A stretch of 64,000 nucleotides of DNA, from contig NZ_JAJIRP010000001.1 of NCBI RefSeq assembly GCF_025717555.1, forward strand, positions 620,001 through 684,000. Reading direction: 5' to 3'. The position numbers were made by a program, and so were the translations under genes. The DNA is from Paucibacter sp. B2R-40 (lineage in GTDB: Bacteria > Pseudomonadota > Gammaproteobacteria > Burkholderiales > Burkholderiaceae_C). The notes beneath the pieces are model-generated. The model was given only the letters and a program-made list of their open reading frames with translations, was not told the DNA's origin and ran no database searches. This document shows, in pieces, positions 1 through 9,174 of the stretch (its first letter is position 1; every line of letters begins with the position of its first letter).

Positions 1-2125
1 GCAGCGGCGCCTCGAAAAGCGCACGGTCTTCACTGACGACGACAGTCCAGTCATGTCCCTGCACTGGCGCAAAACCGGCAATCTCGGCGCGCTCACTGAG
101 GCCTCGGCTCAGCTCCACATGGCCCATCGTGCGCCCGGCAATGGCCTTTGCCAGCAAGGGCATGTCCAGGCTTTCAATGCGGTCGCGCCGGAAGCGCTGG
201 TCGGCCTGAATTTCGGCCAGCACGCCGGCGCTCAGCGGCTGCAGGCTGCGGTAAAGCAGCTCGGCGCGCGGGTGTTGGATCACGATGCCGTCGCCGTCTA
301 TCAGCATGCCGACGCGGCGCTCGCCGTCTTGCACCTCGGCGAGGATGCGGCCGAAGCTGGCGGCGTGCAGGCGCAGCACCACCACACCGATGACCTCGCG
401 GCTTTGATTGAACACCGGCTCGGCGTAGAACATGCCCGGCGCGCCCGCCGCCGCGCCAACCACGATGCCGGTCGCAAAAGGCTGGCCGCGCAGCGCCGAT
501 TTGAAATACTCACGGAATGCAAAGTTTCGCCCCGTCAGCAGCGGCTCACTGGTGACGCGCACGTCGCCTTGCTTGTCCAAGACCATGATCAGATGAATGT
601 CGCGGTTAGCCGCAGCCAACCGCCCCAGCTTGCGTGTCAGTGCTTGTTCTTGCTTGTCATCGGGTCTATTCAGAAAGCGCTCGAAATCCTCATCGGTGCC
701 GAGCGAGCGGGCCAAATGCTGGCTATCGCCTATCAGCTGCGCCATGCGCCCCGCCGTGCTGCGCGCGAGCAACTCCAGATTGCGCAGCTCGCTGGCGGAG
801 ACGGCGTCCAGACTGCTGTTCAGGTTGTAGAGGCCGGTGATCAACATCGGCGCCAAGGCCGTCACCACCATGGCCAGCGCAATTTTGACGGCCAGCGGCC
901 AAGCGGCGGGGTTGAGCAGGCGCTGCAGGCCGCGCCGCAAGCGCAACAGTCCCTGACGCGGGCCTTGAACCAAGGCCTGCGCGGCCTCCTTGCCGCCCTG
1001 CAAGACTTCCCCGGAGCGCAAGGCATCGCGCAAGCTGAGCGAATGCAACTCGCCGGCAAACAGCCTGGCCTGCCATTCGGCCACATCGCGCGGCCGGCCG
1101 TTCGGGTCCGGCGTCAGCGCCCAGTCCACCGCCTGCAAAAAACTCTCGCTGAAACGCCCGCGCCCAAGCTCCTCGGCCGATGGCATCAAAGGCCGGCCGC
1201 CCTTCAACTGCACCTGCGCCTGCGCCTGGACCCAGCGCTGCTCGGCATCCGGCGGCCGCTTGCCGCTGATCATCCAGTACAGCGTGGCGCCCAGCGCGTA
1301 GATATCGGTCCAAGGGCCTTGCTCGCCGAGGCCATATTGCTCGATCGGCGCATAGCCGGGCGTGACCACCACCGCGTCCTGATCCTTGAGCGTCAACGTG
1401 CGGCCCGCCGAGCCGAAGTCCAGCAGCACCAGGCGGCCGTCCGCCTTGCGCAATTGCAGGTTGTCGGGTTTGATATCACGGTGCAAAAAGCCGGCCGCGT
1501 GCACCACCGAGAGCCCGTCCAGCAAGGGCAGCAGCAGCCGCGCCAATTTGCGTTCACCCAGCGTCTGGTGGCGCGGCCACCAACTCTTCAACGACTCGCC
1601 GCGCTCGTACTCCAGCACCATATAGGCGGTGTCATGGGCCTCGAAAAAGCGTGCCACGCGCACGATATTCGGATGGCGAAAACTCGCCAGCGTGCGCGCC
1701 TCGACCAGAAAACTCTCCAACCCCTGTTGATAGCGCTCTCGGTGCACGCTGGCATTCGGCGAGACATGGCGGGTCGAAGAACGAAAGGCAATCTCCTCGG
1801 GCAGGTATTCCTTGACGGCGGTGAGCGCGTCCAGATGCACATCGGTGGCCAGATAGGTGATGCCGAAGCCGCCCTGACCGAGCACCGCGTCGATGCGGTA
1901 CTCATGCAAGCGAAAGCCGATCGGCAAGGCAATCGCGTGCCCTTTCGGCAGCGGCGGCAATCTGGGCGGGGCCGATGGCAGGCCCGCAGCAGGCTGAGGC
2001 GAGGGCGGGGGCCGGACCACGGTGGCGTCCGGGTCTGCCGCACCCAAGCCCGGCCGAATCACGGTGCGATCGTCGTCATCGTCGCCATCGTCGTGGGAAA
2101 GGCGGGAGCTTGGCTGTGCGCCCAT
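1..2125 (-). CDS. Ser/Thr protein kinase with membrane sensor domain (3' end outside window)
   Basis: The gene starts at ATG 2125 and runs off the left edge after about 708 codons. An acidic, proline-rich N-terminus precedes a protein kinase domain (about residues 80-340): glycine loop GQGGFGITYLA, catalytic lysine K105 (AVKEYLP), HRDIKPDN with D217, and DFG with D236. A transmembrane segment lies near residues 412-432, followed by an extracytoplasmic region resembling a double-Cache sensor, with phrases such as FREYFKSALRGQPFATG and VFNQSREVIGVV. The layout implies cytosolic phosphorylation controlled by a periplasmic ligand. The kinase assignment is secure. The Cache assignment is by sequence feel, and what follows beyond the edge is unknown. 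Confidence 0.9.
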   Translation of the reverse strand, partial: MGAQPSSRLSHDDGDDDDDRTVIRPGLGAADPDATVVRPPPSPQPAAGLPSAPPRLPPLPKGHAIALPIGFRLHEYRIDAVLGQGGFGITYLATDVHLDALTAVKEYLPEEIAFRSSTRHVSPNASVHRERYQQGLESFLVEARTLASFRHPNIVRVARFFEAHDTAYMVLEYERGESLKSWWPRHQTLGERKLARLLLPLLDGLSVVHAAGFLHRDIKPDNLQLRKADGRLVLLDFGSAGRTLTLKDQDAVVVTPGYAPIEQYGLGEQGPWTDIYALGATLYWMISGKRPPDAEQRWVQAQAQVQLKGGRPLMPSAEELGRGRFSESFLQAVDWALTPDPNGRPRDVAEWQARLFAGELHSLSLRDALRSGEVLQGGKEAAQALVQGPRQGLLRLRRGLQRLLNPAAWPLAVKIALAMVVTALAPMLITGLYNLNSSLDAVSASELRNLELLARSTAGRMAQLIGDSQHLARSLGTDEDFERFLNRPDDKQEQALTRKLGRLAAANRDIHLIMVLDKQGDVRVTSEPLLTGRNFAFREYFKSALRGQPFATGIVVGAAAGAPGMFYAEPVFNQSREVIGVVVLRLHAASFGRILAEVQDGERRVGMLIDGDGIVIQHPRAELLYRSLQPLSAGVLAEIQADQRFRRDRIESLDMPLLAKAIAGRTMGHVELSRGLSERAEIAGFAPVQGHDWTVVVSEDRALFEAPL

Positions 2126-2199
2126 GGCAGATTTTGATTGGTAGGCAAAAGATCCGAGCGAGGGGTCAAGTCTTGCTCGCCTATCTTAATGCCCGCCGT

Positions 2200-3570
2200 C
2201 TACAAAGCGCCGTCGCTCCAAAGCTCGATTCCCAAGACCTTGAACATGCCCGCATGATTGAGCCAGCGGCGCAGCTGCAGTTGCAGCAGGTCGCCTTCGA
2301 CCGTCAGGCGGGCATCGCGGGCTTGCAGCCAGTCGATACGGGCGATGCTGCCGACCTGCATGCGCAGCTCGGCTAACTGTTCGGCTTGGCGGGCTTCGCG
2401 CAGGCGCAGCTCGGTGGCGCGGTACTGCTGCTGCAGGCGCTCGCGTTCGATCAACTGAGATTCGACTTCGGTCAGACTCTTGTACAGCGTATCGCGCAGG
2501 CTCAGCGCGGCGATCTCCAGCTCGCTTTGGGCGCCGGCTTGGCTCAACTCTAGGCGCCGCCAGTCGATCAGGGGCACGGTCAGGCTGGCGGCCAGTGAGG
2601 CCACCGGCTGCTTGAGCCAGTCATACCATTCGCTGCCGCCGCCGCTGGAGGCCGTGGCGCTGAAGCTCAGGCGCGGATAGCGCTCGGCCTGCGCCACACG
2701 CAGCCGCGCCAACGCCGCGTCGACGGCCAGCCGGGCACGCTGCACATCGGGCCGGCCGGCCAGCAGCTTGGCCGGCGCGTCCAAGCGCCAGGCCGGCGGA
2801 GCCTGCGGCGGCACTTGCGGCTCTTGCAGCAGCGGGCCGGGCGGCGGCTGGTCCAGCAGCAGAGCCAGCTGCATGCTTTGCAGCTGGCGGTCGGCTTGCA
2901 AATCGCTGAGTCGCACTTGCGCCGCTTGCAGCGTCGCGGCCGCTTTGTCGACCTCGATCGGCAGCATCTTGCCTTCGCGCACTCGCAGGCTGGTGATTTG
3001 CAGTGCCTCCTCGGCATGGCGCGCCGCCTCTGCGATCAGCGGTTGTTGCGCGGCGTTGGCGGCCAAGGTCCAGTAGCGCTCGGCGACCTGGCTCAGTATC
3101 AGCGCCTTGGCGGCGGCGATGTCGGTGCGTGCGCTGTCGGCCTGCGCCAATTGGGCAGCGTCGGCATCGGCCAGCCGGCCCCAGAGGTCGACCTCATAGG
3201 CCACGCCGCCGGTCAGGCCGAAGCTGCGCTGCCAGTCGCTGCCGCGGTCCAGCGGCCGGCCGCTATTGCTGCTCAGGCTGAGGCTGGGTTGCAGGCGCAG
3301 ATCGGCCTGCGCGGCGTTCAGCTTGGCCTGCTGCCAGCGCAGCGCGGCCTTGGCGATATCGCGGTTGGCCACCAGCGCCTGCTGCTGCAGCGCGGTCAGC
3401 TCGGGCGCCAGCCAGGGCACGACGCTGAGGGCCAAATCGGCCTCGGCCGGAGCGGCCAACCAGCGGGTGGGCAGGTCGCTGACTTGGGCGGGCGGCTGTG
3501 GCGGCGTGCTGCAGCCGACCAAGGCCATCAAGATGGCGAGAACGGTCAAGCCCGGTTTATGGTTTTGCAT
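2200..3570 (-). CDS. RND/ABC efflux outer-membrane factor lipoprotein (NodT/TolC-like)
   Basis: A 456-residue protein with a lipoprotein signal peptide ending in the lipobox LVGC, then the long alpha-helical repeats of the outer membrane efflux family. An example is the two-fold repeat around AALRWQQAKLNAAQADLRL and the later AAQSELEIAAL-type segment. It should form the outer-membrane duct for the MacAB pump encoded just upstream. I chose ATG 3570, which begins 4 bp after the macB stop codon; an in-frame ATG at 3594 would overlap macB and add residues in front of an already complete signal peptide. Translational coupling with macB is likely. Substrate is not readable from the sequence. Confidence 0.9.
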   Translation of the reverse strand: MQNHKPGLTVLAILMALVGCSTPPQPPAQVSDLPTRWLAAPAEADLALSVVPWLAPELTALQQQALVANRDIAKAALRWQQAKLNAAQADLRLQPSLSLSSNSGRPLDRGSDWQRSFGLTGGVAYEVDLWGRLADADAAQLAQADSARTDIAAAKALILSQVAERYWTLAANAAQQPLIAEAARHAEEALQITSLRVREGKMLPIEVDKAAATLQAAQVRLSDLQADRQLQSMQLALLLDQPPPGPLLQEPQVPPQAPPAWRLDAPAKLLAGRPDVQRARLAVDAALARLRVAQAERYPRLSFSATASSGGGSEWYDWLKQPVASLAASLTVPLIDWRRLELSQAGAQSELEIAALSLRDTLYKSLTEVESQLIERERLQQQYRATELRLREARQAEQLAELRMQVGSIARIDWLQARDARLTVEGDLLQLQLRRWLNHAGMFKVLGIELWSDGAL

Positions 3571-3574
3571 TGAA

Positions 3575-5590
3575 TTACTCGCGGGCAAGGGCATCGACCG
3601 GGCTCAGGGCCGCGGCGCGGCGCGCCGGCAGGGTGCCGAAAAGGAGACCGACGGCGCTGGAGACGGCGAAGGCCACGGCCAAGGCCGTCCAACTCACCCG
3701 CACCTCCAGCTTCGCCTGGACGGCATTGATGCCTTGCGCGCCCAGCCAACTCAAGGCCACGCCGACGAGTCCGCCCAGGCAACACAGCACCACCGCTTCG
3801 ATCAAAAACTGCAGGCGCACATCGCTCTGGCGGGCACCGACGGCCATGCGGATGCCGATTTCGCGCGTGCGCTCCGACACCGACACCAGCATGATGTTCA
3901 TCACGCCGACCCCGCCGACCAGCAGCGCGATTGCGCCAACGCCGGCAAACAGCGCTGCCATCGCAGCGGTGACGTTCTGGATTTTTTGAAACTCCTCGTC
4001 GGCGTTCCAGCTGTCAAAGTCCTCCACCCCATGCAGTGCCTTCAAGCGGTGAATCACTTGCTCGCGCACTTGCGCCGGCGGCAGGCTGAAGTCCAGCATC
4101 ACGTTGAAGCTGTCGGTATCCAGCCGGGGGTCCAGTTTGCGCGTGAAGGTGCTCAGCGGCAGCAGCACCTGGCCGCCGGAAAAGTTCAGACTGATGCCGC
4201 CGCCGTCCGGCTCGACCACGCCGATGACGGTCATTGGCAGCGCCGCGCCGGCTGCCGCCGGCTGGCCGGGTACTTCAGCCGTTGCCGGCCCCGCAGCCGC
4301 CATCGGGCTCAGCAACAAGGTCTGGCCGAGCGCGGGTTGGCCCGGCTTGAACAGTGCCTTGCGGGCCTTGCCGTCTATCACCACGGTCTGAGTGCGGCTG
4401 ACCTGGTCGAGCTCATTGAAGTAGCGGCCCTCGACCAACTTGAGCTTGCGCGCCGCCAGCGATTGCGCATCGGCGCCGACCGCCGTAACGCCGACATCGC
4501 GCGCACGGTGGCGCGCGGTCAGCTCCATCTCGCGCACCACATTGACGGCCTTGACGCCGGGCAGTGCGCGGATTGCGTCCAGCTCAGACGGCCGAAACGA
4601 GCGCGCCACGGCGCCCGGCGGCAGGTTCGAGTTGCCGCGCCAGACCGGGATGCGGCCGGACAAAAAGCCGCGCACATCTTTCTCGATAGAACCGCGCGCC
4701 GCATCGGTCAGCGCCAGGATGCTGACCACCGAGGCAATGCCTATGCTGATGCCCAGCATGCTGAGCGCCGTGCGCAGCCGGTTGCCGCGCAGCGCCAACC
4801 AAGCCGTCAGAATCGCCTCGCGCCACTGCACTTGCAAGCGCCGCAAGCCGCTGGATTGCTCGGTGCCGGCCAGCTCGGCGGGCGCGTCGGCGGGCAAGCT
4901 GTGACCGGCGGGCGTGCCGCTGTCCTTCAGTACCCGGCCGTCTTTGAGCTCGATCACGCGCCGCGCATTGGCGGCGACGCTGGGGTCATGGGTCACCAGA
5001 ATGATGGTGTGGCCCTTTTGATTCAACTCGCCGAGCAGGCGCAGCATCTCGGCGCCGCTGGCCGAATCGAGCGCGCCGGTGGGCTCATCGGCCAGGATGA
5101 TCTGGCCGCCATTCATCAAGGCGCGCGCGATGCTGACGCGCTGCTGCTGGCCGCCGCTGAGCGCATTGGGGCGGTGGTGCAGGCGCTCGGCCAGGCCCAG
5201 CCGCGTCAGCAGCGCCTCGGCACGTTTGGATCTCGCGTTATTGCCCAGTCCGGCATAGACCGCCGGCAGCGCCGCGTTGCCGCGTGCGTCCAGATGCGGC
5301 AAGAGGTGGTAGCGCTGAAAGATGAAACCGAAGCGCTCGCGCCGCAGCGCTGCCAACTCATCGGCCCCAAGCTGGCTGGCGTCTTGGCCGCCGATATGAA
5401 AGCTGCCATGGGTCGGGTTGTCCAGGCAGCCCAGCACATTCATCAAGGTGCTTTTGCCAGAGCCCGACTGGCCGACGATGGCGACATATTCGCCCGCCTC
5501 TATGCTCAGATTGATGCCGTCCAGCGCCGGTACGTCGATGTCGCCATGCTGGTAGTGGCGGGCGACGCCGATCAGCTCGATCAGCGCCAT
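3575..5590 (-). CDS. macB: MacB-type ABC transporter (ATPase fused to permease)
   Basis: A 671-residue fusion typical of MacB. The N-terminal ATPase has Walker [10 protein letters not shown] (residues 40-48), the signature LSGGQQQR (from 144) and Walker B IILADEP (164-170). A first transmembrane helix lies near 280-300, then a large periplasmic MacB core domain (about 310-540), then three C-terminal helices (545-665). Members of this family drive tripartite export of macrolides, peptides or protoporphyrin through an OMF. The start ATG overlaps the macA stop by one base (TAATG), so the two are translationally coupled. The actual substrate here is not known. Confidence 0.95.
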   Translation of the reverse strand: MALIELIGVARHYQHGDIDVPALDGINLSIEAGEYVAIVGQSGSGKSTLMNVLGCLDNPTHGSFHIGGQDASQLGADELAALRRERFGFIFQRYHLLPHLDARGNAALPAVYAGLGNNARSKRAEALLTRLGLAERLHHRPNALSGGQQQRVSIARALMNGGQIILADEPTGALDSASGAEMLRLLGELNQKGHTIILVTHDPSVAANARRVIELKDGRVLKDSGTPAGHSLPADAPAELAGTEQSSGLRRLQVQWREAILTAWLALRGNRLRTALSMLGISIGIASVVSILALTDAARGSIEKDVRGFLSGRIPVWRGNSNLPPGAVARSFRPSELDAIRALPGVKAVNVVREMELTARHRARDVGVTAVGADAQSLAARKLKLVEGRYFNELDQVSRTQTVVIDGKARKALFKPGQPALGQTLLLSPMAAAGPATAEVPGQPAAAGAALPMTVIGVVEPDGGGISLNFSGGQVLLPLSTFTRKLDPRLDTDSFNVMLDFSLPPAQVREQVIHRLKALHGVEDFDSWNADEEFQKIQNVTAAMAALFAGVGAIALLVGGVGVMNIMLVSVSERTREIGIRMAVGARQSDVRLQFLIEAVVLCCLGGLVGVALSWLGAQGINAVQAKLEVRVSWTALAVAFAVSSAVGLLFGTLPARRAAALSPVDALARE

Positions 5591-6750
5591 TACTTAGACG
5601 CCGAGGCTGCACTGGCCGCCGAGGCTGCGGCTTCGGCCGAGGGCGGCGCCAGCAAGACTTTCTCGCCGAGCTTGAGCCCCTCCAGCACCTGCGCTCTGGC
5701 GCCATCTTGCAGGCCGATGCGCACCTGGCGCGGTGTCTGTTTGTTGGCGGCGTCCAGCACCTGGACGGCAAAGCGGCCATCATTGCCGCGCTCACCCAGC
5801 GCGACGATGGGCAGGGTCGGCACCTGCAGTGCCTTGCCGGTGACGATGTCGACCTGCACCGTCATGTCGGAGAACAGCTTGCGTTGCTGATTTTCGACCT
5901 CGAAAAGCACGTTGTAGAAGACCGCGTTGGCGGCCCGTTCGGGAATTGGCTGGATCACCCGTACCTTGCCTTCATAACGATGATCCTCACCGGCCAAGGT
6001 GGCGAAGCGTGCGGCCTGGCCGGCGCGTATCGATTGGATGTCGGACTCGGGTACGCGGGTGCGCACGGTAATGGTGTCCAGATTGGCCAGCGTCATCATC
6101 ACCGGCGGCACTTGGATCGCGATCACGGTCTGGCCCTCCTGGACCGGCAGATTCACCACCGTGCCGTCGATCGGCGCGGTGATGCGGGTATAGCCCAGCG
6201 CCACCTGCTTCTTGGCCAGATCGGCCTGCAAGCGTGCCAGGGTGGCGGTCTGGCCGCGCACATCGGCCTCCCACTTGGCCAGATCGGTGTCGGCCCGTTC
6301 AGCCTCGGTCGGCGCGGTGGCGCTGCCTTGCAGCAAGCGCTGCTGGCGCACGACCTCGCGGCGCGCGGCGGCCAGATCGATCAGCCGGCTGTCCAGCGCG
6401 GCCCGCTGCTGGGCCAAGGCCGCCTCGGCCTGCGCTACATCGCTGCGCGCCAACTCCGGGTCCAGGCTGACCAGTAGGTCCCCCTTGTGGACGTTCTGGC
6501 CCAATTCGACATGCAGTTTTTGCACCTGGCCGCTGACCTGTGCGCCAACATCCACCTTCAACTTGGCCTGCAGCACGCCGGCGGCTTGCACGGTTTGCGT
6601 GACATCGGCCAGCGTGACGGTGCCGGACGGCGGCGGCGCGGCTTCGGCCGTGGGGTGAGTCAGCTTCCAGCCGACAGCGGCAGCGGCGCAGAGCAGACCG
6701 GCCATCAGCCACGCGCGCCAACGGCGCAGCCATCCACCCATGGATCCCAT
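5590..6750 (-). CDS. macA: MacA-type periplasmic adaptor (HlyD/RND membrane-fusion family)
   Basis: About 386 residues: a short basic N-terminus, one membrane anchor (WRAWLMAGLLCAAAAVGW), a biotinyl-lipoyl half-motif (VDVGAQVSGQVQKLHVELGQ), a coiled-coil hairpin rich in Ala/Gln/Leu (about 110-190), then lipoyl and beta-barrel domains (YTRITAPIDGTVVNLPVQEG). It bridges MacB and the outer-membrane factor. It is the first gene of the three-gene operon. Start choice is uncertain: ATG 6750 is used here, while TTG 6777 and ATG 6741 are also in frame and none has a strong Shine-Dalgarno. Confidence 0.92.
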   Translation of the reverse strand: MGSMGGWLRRWRAWLMAGLLCAAAAVGWKLTHPTAEAAPPPSGTVTLADVTQTVQAAGVLQAKLKVDVGAQVSGQVQKLHVELGQNVHKGDLLVSLDPELARSDVAQAEAALAQQRAALDSRLIDLAAARREVVRQQRLLQGSATAPTEAERADTDLAKWEADVRGQTATLARLQADLAKKQVALGYTRITAPIDGTVVNLPVQEGQTVIAIQVPPVMMTLANLDTITVRTRVPESDIQSIRAGQAARFATLAGEDHRYEGKVRVIQPIPERAANAVFYNVLFEVENQQRKLFSDMTVQVDIVTGKALQVPTLPIVALGERGNDGRFAVQVLDAANKQTPRQVRIGLQDGARAQVLEGLKLGEKVLLAPPSAEAAASAASAASASK

Positions 6751-6852
6751 GGCGGCCTGTTGTTTTGTAATTTTCAAACGTTTGTCCCCGCCCGCCCAAC
6801 AAGAGCGTCGTGCAATATACCTAGTGCGGGCTGCTTGGCGGAGTGCGGGTCG

Positions 6853-7245
6853 TCATGGCACAGCGGCGGTTGGCGTGCCCTGGTGAAACATCATCTGCCA
6901 GCCCGCCGGCTCCAAGCGCCAGATCGATGCGCGGTGGGTGTGTTGCTCAAGCCTACCGTCCGCCGCCAGATGAGCCGATGAATAGCTGAGCAGATAGACT
7001 TTGGCGCCAAGTTCCATGAGCTTGAAATCCCAGGCCTGAACGGCGATGGGCTGTGTTTCGGCGGGCAGCTTGGCCAGCATTTCGGCCCTGCTGTAGCTTC
7101 GGCCGGAGCGGCCAAACTCACAAAATTCGGCGTGCAGCAAGGCCGCCAAGCGCCCGGCGTCGGCCCTGGCTTTGGGCTGATGCAGCTCGCATTCAAGCGC
7201 TTGCAGTGTTTGCAAAATGGAATCGAGGGGCAAGTTCGCTGGCAT
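6853..7245 (-). CDS. DUF4440 / NTF2-like small protein
   Basis: A 130-residue cytosolic protein of the SnoaL/NTF2-like DUF4440 type. Evidence is the N-terminal LQALECELHQPKARADAGRL helix, the FCEFGRSGRSYSRAEML segment, and the C-terminal YLLSYSSAHL...RASIWRLEPAGWQMMFHQGT strands ending in the family-typical HQGTP. Such proteins are found near toxin or stress genes, but no specific reaction can be assigned. ATG 7245 is preferred over an upstream in-frame TTG at 7299. It stands alone, with its 3' end close to the macA start. Confidence 0.75.
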   Translation of the reverse strand: MPANLPLDSILQTLQALECELHQPKARADAGRLAALLHAEFCEFGRSGRSYSRAEMLAKLPAETQPIAVQAWDFKLMELGAKVYLLSYSSAHLAADGRLEQHTHRASIWRLEPAGWQMMFHQGTPTAAVP

Positions 7246-7310
7246 ATGGGGCAGAGCATAGTCGGCGCCGACAGGTGTTCGCCACCAGCTTTTTAACAAT
7301 CCGTTTTCGG

Positions 7311-7334
7311 AAAAAAGCCCGCTTGAAGCGGGCT
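7311..7334 (-). terminator. Intrinsic terminator downstream of the hpf-like gene
   Basis: Read on the minus strand, an AGCCCGC/GCGGGCT hairpin is followed directly by a run of six T residues. It lies 12 bp past the stop codon of the ribosome hibernation factor gene. Confidence 0.85.
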
Positions 7335-7346
7335 GCTGCTTGTTGC

Positions 7347-7718
7347 TTAGGCGGATAAATCTTCGTCCGCTGCGGCCAGGGCCTCACCCGGTGTGCGGTG
7401 GCTGCGCGGCTCATGTTTTTCCAGCACGCCGGCTATCGCACGCTTGAGCTTGCGCATCGCGCCGTCAATGGCCTGGTGGGCACTGCCGGCGTTTTCTTTG
7501 ACGATCACCGGCTCCAGACCGGTCAAGCGGGCTTCGAGCGTGCAGTGGATGTCGTCGTCGGCGGTCTTGGCATGTCCGTTCACATCGGAGAGATGGGCTT
7601 CGACCCGCGTGATGCGCTCGCCGAAGCGGTCGAGCGCGTCTTTGGCAATGCTCTTGAGATGATCTGCCATTTGCTGGCTGGCTTCGATGTTCGAGTCGGT
7701 TTGGAGCAGAACTTGCAT
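7347..7718 (-). CDS. hpf: Ribosome hibernation promoting factor / RaiA family
   Basis: A 123-residue protein matching the short HPF/YfiA family: an N-terminal MQVLLQTDSNIEASQQM strand-helix start, the central ITRVEAHLSDVNG motif (family VEVHLSDEN), and IHCTLEARLTGLEPVIV strands followed by a basic helix (AMRKLKRAIAGVLEKHE). It binds the 30S subunit during stationary phase and either dimerises or silences ribosomes. ATG 7718 follows an AAGGGAAAG Shine-Dalgarno; an upstream in-frame extension to 7769 lacks family similarity. It is transcribed alone, with a strong terminator directly downstream. Confidence 0.9.
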   Translation of the reverse strand: MQVLLQTDSNIEASQQMADHLKSIAKDALDRFGERITRVEAHLSDVNGHAKTADDDIHCTLEARLTGLEPVIVKENAGSAHQAIDGAMRKLKRAIAGVLEKHEPRSHRTPGEALAAADEDLSA

Positions 7719-8056
7719 AAATGCTTTCCCTTTCAAATGAACGAGCGAGATACAGGGGCCATAGAGCATGTCACCGGTGGTGCCCTCCTCGCACCCGCCA
7801 TGGTTTGCATTTGCCCAGGCTCAGCCTAACAGAGCTTTGCGCCTCGGCCTTTGGCGCAGCCAAGCGGCTTGCTTTCTTCATCACTTGGAGCCGATCTGCG
7901 CGATTCCAAGGGCTGGGCTGGGCAGCTCCTTGAAGAGAGGGGTGCGCTACGCCGGTTCCGTCGCATGCCGCCGCAGGCAAGCTCAATAAGACGGCGGCTC
8001 GCAAACAAAAAAACCGGCCCTTGAGGCCGGTCTCTTGTTCAGCTCGCTTGGCGCAG
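7719..8056. other. Intergenic stretch with PEP-CTERM gene relic and hpf promoter region
   Basis: No intact gene. On the plus strand, 7954-7989 reads GSVACRRRQAQ-stop, closely matching the 3' end of the intact PEP-CTERM gene at 12126-12161 (FVARRRKQAQ-stop). A terminator hairpin of almost the same sequence follows. This looks like a decayed PEP-CTERM gene end. The promoter of the hpf-like gene must also lie here, but I cannot place its boxes. Confidence 0.5.
8006..8031 (-). terminator. Intrinsic terminator of PEP-CTERM gene (possibly bidirectional)
   Basis: ACCGGCC/GGCCGGT hairpin with a run of seven A on the plus-strand left flank. It therefore works as an intrinsic terminator for the minus-strand gene ending at 8057. 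Confidence 0.85.
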
Positions 8057-9073
8057 TCACTGCTTGCCAGCTTGTCGGCGCGAGCTCCAAGCCAGCAGAC
8101 CCAGGCCACCCAACATCAGCGCGTAAGTGCTCGGTTCAGGCACGGCAGCGGTGAAGTTCAGGGTGATGCCGCCATTATTGGGTTCGGGCTCGAAGTCGAT
8201 GCCAAAGGGGTCGTAGCCACCGGCCTGGGCGCAGGCGCCGCCGTAGCCGCCATAGCAATCGGAGCCGGAGTTGACGATGTAAGTGCCCTCAAAGCTGGCG
8301 GTCGCCTTCAAGGTGTAGGTCAGCTCCAAGGATTCGTTAGCGCCGATGGTTCCCAGGTTCAGCAAACCCTGGTAGTTGTCCGAGGTGACATAGGCGCCGC
8401 CAACCAGGCCGGTGTGTGGGCCCGGCAGGTAGGTGCCGGTGGCGGGGTCATACAGGTCGCCGTCGCCGGTCAGCTTGATGACGCCCGGCCCCGCCAAAGC
8501 GCCGACCGTGAAGCCACTGGCCGAGGCGCTGCTGCTGAGGCCGCTGTAGTTCAGGCTGCCGCCGCCGTTGGCGACGCTGCCGCTGCCGCTGACGCCGTAG
8601 CTGACGTTCCAGACGCTGGCGCCACCCCAGCTGATATCACCCATCAGGCTGGCCGCCGCACTGAAGCTGAGCAGATTGGGCGCGCTCGAATACTCGCTGC
8701 CGAGTGAGATCGAGGTGCGGCTGCGCGGGATATTGAAGCTGAAGGACACGTTCTGCGCGCTGGCATAGGGATTCACCACCGTCTGGTGGAAGGTCAGCAC
8801 GGTCTCGACCTCTTTGCGCAGTGGCTGGCCTGAGCTGGAGGCGTTGACGCGCGATTGGCCGTAATCGGCATAACCGGAGTAGCTCGACGAATAGTCGTAG
8901 CCGCTCACCTGGTTGCTGGGTGCCGAGCTGACTTGGGTGACGCCGTCGGCGATGATGGCGCCCTCAAAGGTCGCCGCCTGCGCCGGCGCGGCATGGAGCA
9001 GCCAAACCGCTGCCGCGATCAGGGTCAGGCGAAAGGCGGGCACACTCGGGCATTCGTCGCAGCTGGTTTTCAT
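8057..9073 (-). CDS. PEP-CTERM sorting domain protein (secreted, unknown function)
   Basis: A 338-residue exported protein. After MKTSCDECPSV a hydrophobic signal (LTLIAAAVWLLHAAPAQA) leads into a Ser/Tyr/Gly-rich beta body. The C-terminus (311-338) is a textbook PEP-CTERM signal: VPEPSTYALMLGGLGLLAW followed by SSRRQAGKQ. Such proteins are cut and anchored by exosortase, usually in exopolysaccharide-producing Gram-negatives. No exosortase is in this window. ATG 9073 is chosen because the signal peptide begins there; the longer upstream reading has no export signal. It is divergent from the glycosyltransferase at 9175. Confidence 0.85.
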   Translation of the reverse strand: MKTSCDECPSVPAFRLTLIAAAVWLLHAAPAQAATFEGAIIADGVTQVSSAPSNQVSGYDYSSSYSGYADYGQSRVNASSSGQPLRKEVETVLTFHQTVVNPYASAQNVSFSFNIPRSRTSISLGSEYSSAPNLLSFSAAASLMGDISWGGASVWNVSYGVSGSGSVANGGGSLNYSGLSSSASASGFTVGALAGPGVIKLTGDGDLYDPATGTYLPGPHTGLVGGAYVTSDNYQGLLNLGTIGANESLELTYTLKATASFEGTYIVNSGSDCYGGYGGACAQAGGYDPFGIDFEPEPNNGGITLNFTAAVPEPSTYALMLGGLGLLAWSSRRQAGKQ

Positions 9074-9174
9074 GGCGGTCTCGGTCGGTTGATTGAACTG
9101 GCGAGTTTCAAGCGGTGGCTTTGCCTTAGTCAACCCCGCGTTCGAGTGGCTGGCGCAGATAAGAAAGGTTTTGC

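Noticed and set aside
53-5890. Long open frames on the plus strand over the kinase, OMF and macB genes
   Set aside because: They are antisense shadows from high GC at third codon positions; their products are Gln/Ala/Arg/His-rich and match nothing, while the minus strand codes recognised families.
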